Below are positions 59,356 to 64,000 of a stretch of DNA of 64,000 nucleotides, piece by piece. Numbering within the stretch: position 1 is the stretch's first letter; each line of letters starts with the position of its first letter. The stretch lies in contig JODI01000023.1 of the NCBI GenBank assembly GCA_000720805.1, forward strand, positions 1 through 64,000, read 5' to 3'. The position numbers and the translations under genes were made by a program. The stretch comes from Streptomyces violaceoruber (lineage in GTDB: Bacteria > Actinomycetota > Actinomycetes > Streptomycetales > Streptomycetaceae). The notes below the pieces were generated by a model. The model saw nothing but the letters and a program-made list of their open reading frames with translations, made no database searches and had not been told where the DNA came from.

Positions 59356-61659
59356 ATGTCAGTCCCGGAAGGCAGACTCGTGGCCCACTCGCCGGGCCGC
59401 CAAGGGGCCTGGCACTGGTACGAAGACCACGCCCGCCGTACGGGCGAGCTGGCCCGTAGGTTCGCAGAGCCGTGGGGAGGCGGTGACATCGCCTACCGGC
59501 TTGGACGCGACCACGACACGGGCAAAGGGGCCTGTGCGTGGCAGGAAGGGCTGATCGAGGAGGCCACCACCGGCCGCAAGATCAGACGGCCCTCGCACAA
59601 CGACGCCGGGGCCCTCCTGTTCGCCCGGGCGACCGAACCTTTCCCCGCTCTGCTGCCCTGCGCCGGTGTGATCGAAGGTCACCACACCGGTCTGTCCGCG
59701 TGGTCAGAAGTCAGGCTCCGGCTGAAGGCCCTGATGGCCGACTCCAGCGAGGTGGACGAAGCGATCCACCGAGTCGCCGCGGTCATGCCGGAAATCCTGG
59801 ACGTCTCATGCCCGGCCGCCCCGGACTGGCTCGACCCACGTGACAAAATCGCTGTGGAGATGCTGGTCCGCATGACTTACTCGGCCGTGGTCGATGCCGA
59901 CCGTCTCGACACCGCCGCCCATTTCAGGCCCGGCGCGCACATCCGGCCGCATTTCGGCATGGCGGAACTGTGGGAGCGGTACGAGGCCCGCCGCCAGGAG
60001 GCCCTCGCCGAACGCCAGCGCTCCAAGGGCGCCTCCTGGCTGGACAAGCTCCGCGAGAACGTCTACCAGGAGGCACTCGAAGCCGCCGCCGGCAAGCCGG
60101 GCGTGTACCGGCTGCACCTTCCGACCGGCGCCGGAAAGACGTTCACTGGCGGAGGCTTCGCCCTCCGCCACGCCTCCCTGCACGGACTGCGGCGTGTCAT
60201 CGTTGCGGTCCCTTTCATCTCGATCACCGAGCAGAACGCAGCGGAGTACCGAAGCCTCCTGGACCCGGAGCAAGGACCGCCGGTGGTGCTGGAACACCAC
60301 TCAGCCGTGAACGTCGAAGCACAGCAGCAACGCGCGCCGCAGTCCGCCAGCCCCTCGACGAACGTGCGCCACGGCCAGAAACGTGGTCAGCCCAACCGGT
60401 GGGCGAAATTGGCGACCGAGAACTGGGATGCCCCTTTCATCGTCACCACCACCGTCCGCCTGATCGAAACGATCTTCGGGAGCACCCCCTGGGCCACCCG
60501 CCGACTCCACCGGCTCGCCAACTCCGTGATCGTCCTCGACGAGGTCCAGGCTCTCCCCGACAGGCTCCTGACCCCGATCCTCTCGGGCCTGCGGGAACTC
60601 GTGGAGCACTACGGCGTGACCCTCGTACTGTCATCGGCGACCCAGCCGGAACTCGCCGCACTGAACCCCTGGCGCTCGGGCCTCTCGCAACGTGACGTCG
60701 TCGCCGACCCTGCCCCGCTCTTCGAGCAGTTGCGCCGGGTCAGGTACGAGTGGCGGACCGGCCCGGACGTGACCCTCGCAAGCATCGCCGCCGAGGCGGC
60801 CGAGCACGACCAGGCCCTCGTCGTGGTCAACGGGACTAAGGACGCCAGTCAGGTGCATCGCATCTGGCTCAGCATGAACTGCGACGAGGGCCCAGGCGTC
60901 CTGCACCTGTCGACCCGCATGACCGGCGGCCATCGCCGAGAATCCATCCAAGTGACAAAGCAGCGCCTGGAGCAGGGCCTGGACATCCTCCTCGTGTCCA
61001 CCTCGCTCATCGAAGCCGGCGTCAACCTTGACTTCCCCCGCGGATACCGCGCCAGATCAACACCGGAGTCCGAACAGCAGGCCGCCGGACGGGTCAATCG
61101 GGAGGGCAAGCGCCCCGCGAAGGACAGCGTCATGACCATCTTCGACCCCCGGGACGGCCTCAACCCGGAGATGGTCTACAACACGTGTGCCATCGCAGCA
61201 GCGTCCCGCCGCTTCGGCGACGGGCTGGCCGATCCCGACGATCTGGACGTCCTCCGCTCGTACTACCAGCACCGCTACCGCCTCCAGGCAGGACAACACT
61301 CCAAGGACCCCAGCGGAGCCACCGGAGAAGTCATCGAAGCGCTGCGAGCAAAGTTGCACTACCCGGAGGTCGCGCACAGAATGCGGATCATCAACAACGA
61401 ACACTCCGTGGCCGTGGTCGTCATCCGCCCCCAGCTCGAAGAAGAAGCCCGACAGGCCGCCCAGAAGGCAGTCGACCAGCTCCGCCGCGGCCTGCCAACG
61501 CCGGTGACCTACCGCACCCTGCAGGAGCACATGGCATCCATCCCAGAGCGGGAACTGGAGCTGGCGATCAACGCCGGCCACGCCATCGAAGTCGCCGGTG
61601 ACCTGCACCAGTGGGTCGGCCCCTACCACCCCCAACGAGGCATCGAACCCCCTACATGA
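59356..61659 (+). CDS. cas3: CRISPR-associated nuclease-helicase Cas3 (type I-C)
   Basis: A 767-residue HD nuclease fused to an SF2 helicase. HD domain: AHSPGRQGAWHWYEDH near the start, LGRDHDTGK with His53-Asp54, then PSHNDAG and EGHHTG. Helicase: Walker A LPTGAGKT (255-262), DEVQ box VLDEVQALPD (393-402), SSATQPEL motif III and QQAAGRVNREGK motif VI (about 574-585). All catalytic elements appear intact, so the interference arm could still work. The ATG at 59356 follows GTAGGTGA and removes about 80 unstructured residues that an earlier GTG would add. It is divergent from the cas5-8-7 operon, and array 2 starts 126 bp downstream. Confidence 0.96.
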   Translation: MSVPEGRLVAHSPGRQGAWHWYEDHARRTGELARRFAEPWGGGDIAYRLGRDHDTGKGACAWQEGLIEEATTGRKIRRPSHNDAGALLFARATEPFPALLPCAGVIEGHHTGLSAWSEVRLRLKALMADSSEVDEAIHRVAAVMPEILDVSCPAAPDWLDPRDKIAVEMLVRMTYSAVVDADRLDTAAHFRPGAHIRPHFGMAELWERYEARRQEALAERQRSKGASWLDKLRENVYQEALEAAAGKPGVYRLHLPTGAGKTFTGGGFALRHASLHGLRRVIVAVPFISITEQNAAEYRSLLDPEQGPPVVLEHHSAVNVEAQQQRAPQSASPSTNVRHGQKRGQPNRWAKLATENWDAPFIVTTTVRLIETIFGSTPWATRRLHRLANSVIVLDEVQALPDRLLTPILSGLRELVEHYGVTLVLSSATQPELAALNPWRSGLSQRDVVADPAPLFEQLRRVRYEWRTGPDVTLASIAAEAAEHDQALVVVNGTKDASQVHRIWLSMNCDEGPGVLHLSTRMTGGHRRESIQVTKQRLEQGLDILLVSTSLIEAGVNLDFPRGYRARSTPESEQQAAGRVNREGKRPAKDSVMTIFDPRDGLNPEMVYNTCAIAAASRRFGDGLADPDDLDVLRSYYQHRYRLQAGQHSKDPSGATGEVIEALRAKLHYPEVAHRMRIINNEHSVAVVVIRPQLEEEARQAAQKAVDQLRRGLPTPVTYRTLQEHMASIPERELELAINAGHAIEVAGDLHQWVGPYHPQRGIEPPT

Positions 61660-61785
61660 CCATTCAGACCACCGAGCAACGCCGCACCAGTACGCTGGCG
61701 GAACTGGAACCGCCAGCCGGCTGCCGAAGTGTGGCGATCAGCTTGCAGCAGTGAAAATTCGAGTGCTTGGAAAACCGAACCCGTC
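61660..61785 (+). promoter_or_regulatory. Possible leader of CRISPR array 2
   Basis: The 126 bp between cas3 and the first repeat include a relatively AT-rich stretch (GTGAAAATTCGAGTGCTTGG, 61751-61770) directly before the array, as leaders usually do. GTGGCGATCAGCTTGC near 61731 vaguely resembles an eroded repeat end. Promoter elements are not certain. Confidence 0.5.
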
Positions 61786-63198
61786 GCGGTGGTCGCCCTC
61801 CGTGCAACCGAGGATCGCAACACGCTGGGCGAAGCTGAGGCAGCGGCGGCTCGTGGGCTGGCGGTTGCCCTCCAGGGCCACCGAAGAATCGCAACATGAA
61901 CGGCGAGCTGGGTGTCCTGACCCAGCTCCTCCTGGCGGTTGCCCTTCGGGGCACCGAGGATCGCAACCACGAGGTCAACCTGCTGTTCGGGGACCTAATG
62001 TGAGTCTGCCGGTCATTCCCAAGGGGTGACCGGCTATCGCAAGCACTACCAGTCGATCACCCCGTCCACGGCCGTGCAGTTGGCGGTCGCCCTCCGGGGC
62101 GATCGAGGATCGCAACCGCATTCAACGCTGGATCGTAATTCCGCAAGGTCAGACTGGCGGTCGCCCCTTGGGGCGGCCGAGGATCGCAATCCTAAGGTTT
62201 GCGGCGGCAAGGTCATCCCAGTCACGTCTGGCGGCCGCCTTCTGCGGCGACCGAGAATCGAAACAACCAGCACAAGGACTACGCGCAACGGAACCGCCGG
62301 CGGTCGCCCTCCGGGGCGACCCGGATTCGCAACGGCGGCATAGTTGCCTCCTGGGGCAAGGAAGGCACGCGGCGGCCATCCCTACGATGGCCGAGGATCG
62401 CAACACCACGGCACCGATCAGGTAGTGAGGCGGCGTGCGCTGGAGGTCGCTCTTCGGGACGGCCTACGAGAGAACCCGGTGCTCCTCCTAACGGAGGCGT
62501 ACTAACGGCGCTCATCCGTTGGGGTGGCCGAGCATCGTAATTGCAATGTGCCCGAGCTAATGGCCGCGTACCGCACGACGACGGCTCCCTGTGGGGGCGG
62601 CCGAGGATCGCAACCATGTGGTGGCCGGCCTTATCGTGGATAAGCTCAGCTCGGCGGTCGTCCTTCGGGACGGCCGAGGATCGCAACACCGTCACGCGCC
62701 TGCGCAGCGCTGTACGCCGCCAATGGCGGTCACCCTTCGGGGCGACCGAGAATCGTAACCTCATGTACCCGGCCGGCTCCCTTCGCATCGGTCGTGGATT
62801 GCGGTCGCCCGCCGGGGCGACCGAGGATCGCAACGGCGATACCGAGTCCCTCGCCGGCTTCCCACTCGGATCGCAGTCTTCCTTCGGGTCGACTGAGGAT
62901 CGCAACATCCTGGCCGCGGTGATGACCTCACCCACGGCCCAGGATGGCGATCGCCCCCCAGGGCTGCCGAGGATCGCAACTGGACGCAGCTCCTCGCCCG
63001 ACTGTCCGTCCCCAAGGGTGGCGGTCGCCCTGCGGGGCGATCGAGGATCGCAACGACTCCGTCACCGCCGAGAGCAAGTTGGGCATTCTACTGGCGGTTG
63101 CCTTCTGGGGTGACCGCCGGTCGCAGGGACCGGAGCATCGAGCTGCCCAACCTGGGCGGCAGCCTGGCGGTCGGCCTTTGGACAGGGGCGGCCTTTGC
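61786..63198 (+). CRISPR. CRISPR array 2, hypervariable repeats, read rightwards from cas3
   Basis: Twenty repeats of about 36 bp end at 61821, 61895, 61967, 62043, 62116, 62190, 62264, 62333, 62404, 62475, 62541, 62614, 62687, 62759, 62834, 62906, 62980, 63054, 63126 and about 63198; periods are 66-76 bp. The consensus is GGCGGTCGCCC, loop TTCG, GGGCGACC and tail GAGGATCGCAAC, the same family as array 1 in the opposite orientation. Almost no two repeats are identical. Several keep pairing by matched changes, for example GGCCATC..GATGGCC at 62374-62392. The last two are eroded. Spacers of about 36-38 bp show no match I could see inside the window. Confidence 0.96.
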
Positions 63199-63510
63199 GT
63201 GAGTGAGGTGTCGGGACCTCTCACCGGGCCGGCAATTCGTCAGAGTCGGTGCGACATGCATCATGAGCGCCACCTCAACCGTGGCACTACATGGACACCC
63301 AACGATGTGATCGACATGGTCTATCTCTCCTGTGCCGCAGGGTACTCGGACTTCGTCGTATGCGAGCGGCAGATGCGTGAACCGCTGGCGCGTGGGGCCA
63401 AGCGGCTTGAGCGAAGCGCCCAGGTCTTCCGAAGTCTGACCGAAGCGGTATCGGTCATTGAAGTAGCACTTGAGACGCGTGCGAGGGATGGGAGCGGCAG
63501 CGCGGTGTGA
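63199..63510 (+). CDS. C-terminal fragment of a PIN-like domain protein
   Basis: A 103-residue frame that starts right where the last CRISPR repeat dissolves. RGTTWTPNDVIDMVYLSCAAGYSDFVVCERQM (split here for length: RGTTWTPNDVIDMVYL, then SCAAGYSDFVVCERQM, about residues 29-60) has the late Asp pair and strand of PIN-like RNases. The N-terminal half of such a domain is missing, so I read it as the remaining tail of a toxin- or defence-type protein truncated when the array took its place. The GTG at 63199 has only a weak GGCGG upstream. Not expected to be active. Confidence 0.6.
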   Translation: MSEVSGPLTGPAIRQSRCDMHHERHLNRGTTWTPNDVIDMVYLSCAAGYSDFVVCERQMREPLARGAKRLERSAQVFRSLTEAVSVIEVALETRARDGSGSAV

Positions 63511-63771
63511 GGTGATTGGCCGCCGTCCCCCATTGGAGTCCTCACTGACAACTACTTGAACCGGAAGCCCTGTCGAGGCTCCTCGGCCTCTCCTGCGTTG
63601 GGGCGTGGGTGAGGCCGTCGGTGAGGTGGGGGCATCACGTCCGCACCCCACACGGAGACTTCGCTGTCGGCGAGCGATGCCTTCTGCGCTCCTTCTCACG
63701 GCCGGATCCGCTACCTGTCGTGCTCGTTGTGCCTGGTCAAGCAGAGATCCTGCCCAACGATGAACAGGTGC
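63511..63771. other. Intergenic region, no supported gene
   Basis: About 260 bp between the PIN-like fragment and the last leftward frame. I see no further CRISPR repeat, no cas1/cas2/cas4 pattern and no RNA gene here. Confidence 0.45.
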
Positions 63772-63999
63772 TTACGGAAGACGGTACGTCTTTGCGTCCG
63801 GTTGTGCAGGGCCTCCCTCGTCCTCGATGGGGAACTGGTGGCCGTGCAGCCGGTAGACCATTTCGTCTGGCGCAGCCAGCATCCGTGCCTGCCGCCAGGC
63901 TGCATCGAATGACAATTGGCTGCCCGCTTCGCGTCGCAGACGAAGTGCACGCCAGGAAGAGAGGGGGTCCAGGACGATCCGCCACAGCGCGGGGCTCAT
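63772..63999 (-). CDS. Hypothetical 75-residue protein at the window edge
   Basis: A leftward frame from the ATG at 63999 to a TAA, encoding SPALWRIVLDPLSSWRALRL then SFDAAWRQARMLAAPDEMVY and a polar end. It has amphipathic helical character and a non-shadow amino-acid composition, but I know no family, and its ribosome site lies outside the window, so even the start is unproved. Confidence 0.4.
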   Translation of the reverse strand: MSPALWRIVLDPLSSWRALRLRREAGSQLSFDAAWRQARMLAAPDEMVYRLHGHQFPIEDEGGPAQPDAKTYRLP

Positions 64000-64000
64000 T

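Noticed and set aside
63199..64000. cas1, cas2 or cas4 to the right of array 2
   Set aside because: Neither strand shows their motifs in the 800 bp visible; the question stays open beyond the window.

Overview
This is a 64 kb, very high-GC stretch of actinomycete chromosome, almost certainly Streptomyces. GC-biased codons, GTG starts, ATGA/GTGA start-stop overlaps, a PCu(A)C/CopA copper locus, CASTOR/POLLUX-type channel and T-tract-free hairpin terminators all fit. It begins at a contig end: bases 1-63 are an untrimmed Illumina Nextera i5 adapter.

Layout. (1) 0.18-6.9 kb: an FAD oxidoreductase, a flippase-like membrane protein, an ABC exporter behind a textbook SoxR-type promoter, and a CASTOR/POLLUX-like channel. 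(2) 7.3-12.7 kb: a copper locus (small Met/Asp-rich membrane protein, CopA ATPase, PCu(A)C-like protein, His/Met-rich membrane protein, ECF sigma factor, second PCu(A)C-like protein). (3) 13.2-16.2 kb: a metallophore-type ABC importer; a paralogous orphan binding protein lies at 18 kb. (4) 16-28 kb: a belt of gene decay (PCu(A)C scrap, DJ-1/PfpI, IS5-like transposase, MFS, integrase and nucleotide-sugar dehydrogenase pseudogenes) with intact islands: a Cys-rich small protein, a DJ-1/PfpI protein, a thioesterase-TetR operon behind a 37-bp palindrome, a polysaccharide deacetylase, an NAD-binding protein, a secreted protein and an EF-hand protein. (5) 28.4-45.4 kb: a compact divergent biosynthetic gene cluster. 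The left arm (leftward) carries two Gfo/Idh dehydrogenases, a TIM-barrel epimerase, an M20 hydrolase, an Ldh_2-type dehydrogenase and a small unknown protein. The right arm carries two DegT/StrS aminotransferases, a UbiA prenyltransferase, a HemG-like flavoprotein, two AMP-forming ligases, a methyltransferase and an unusual two-part CaiB-type protein. It has no PKS, NRPS or terpene cyclase and resembles no pathway I can name; an aminocyclitol/amino-sugar-derived product is the best guess. A RetSat/CrtI-like flavoprotein follows.

(6) 47.6-64 kb: a defence island. It holds a GmrSD-type (DUF262/DUF1524) nuclease carrying an alkyltransferase-like DNA-binding domain, a divergent unknown 465-aa protein, a tyrosine integrase split by a frameshift, and a type I-C CRISPR-Cas effector set (cas3 divergent from cas5-cas8c-cas7) with no cas1, cas2 or cas4 in view. 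The set is flanked on both sides by CRISPR arrays of about 20 repeats each, transcribed outwards. The repeats are extraordinarily variable from unit to unit, yet many keep their hairpin through paired or wobble substitutions. A PIN-like protein remnant abuts the right array.

Most noteworthy for follow-up: the hypervariable-repeat, adaptation-less I-C locus; the unassigned biosynthetic cluster; the nuclease-ATL fusion; the SoxR-box exporter; and the evidence that a second copy of the integrase decayed at 25 kb. All functions are read from sequence alone; no database search was run.
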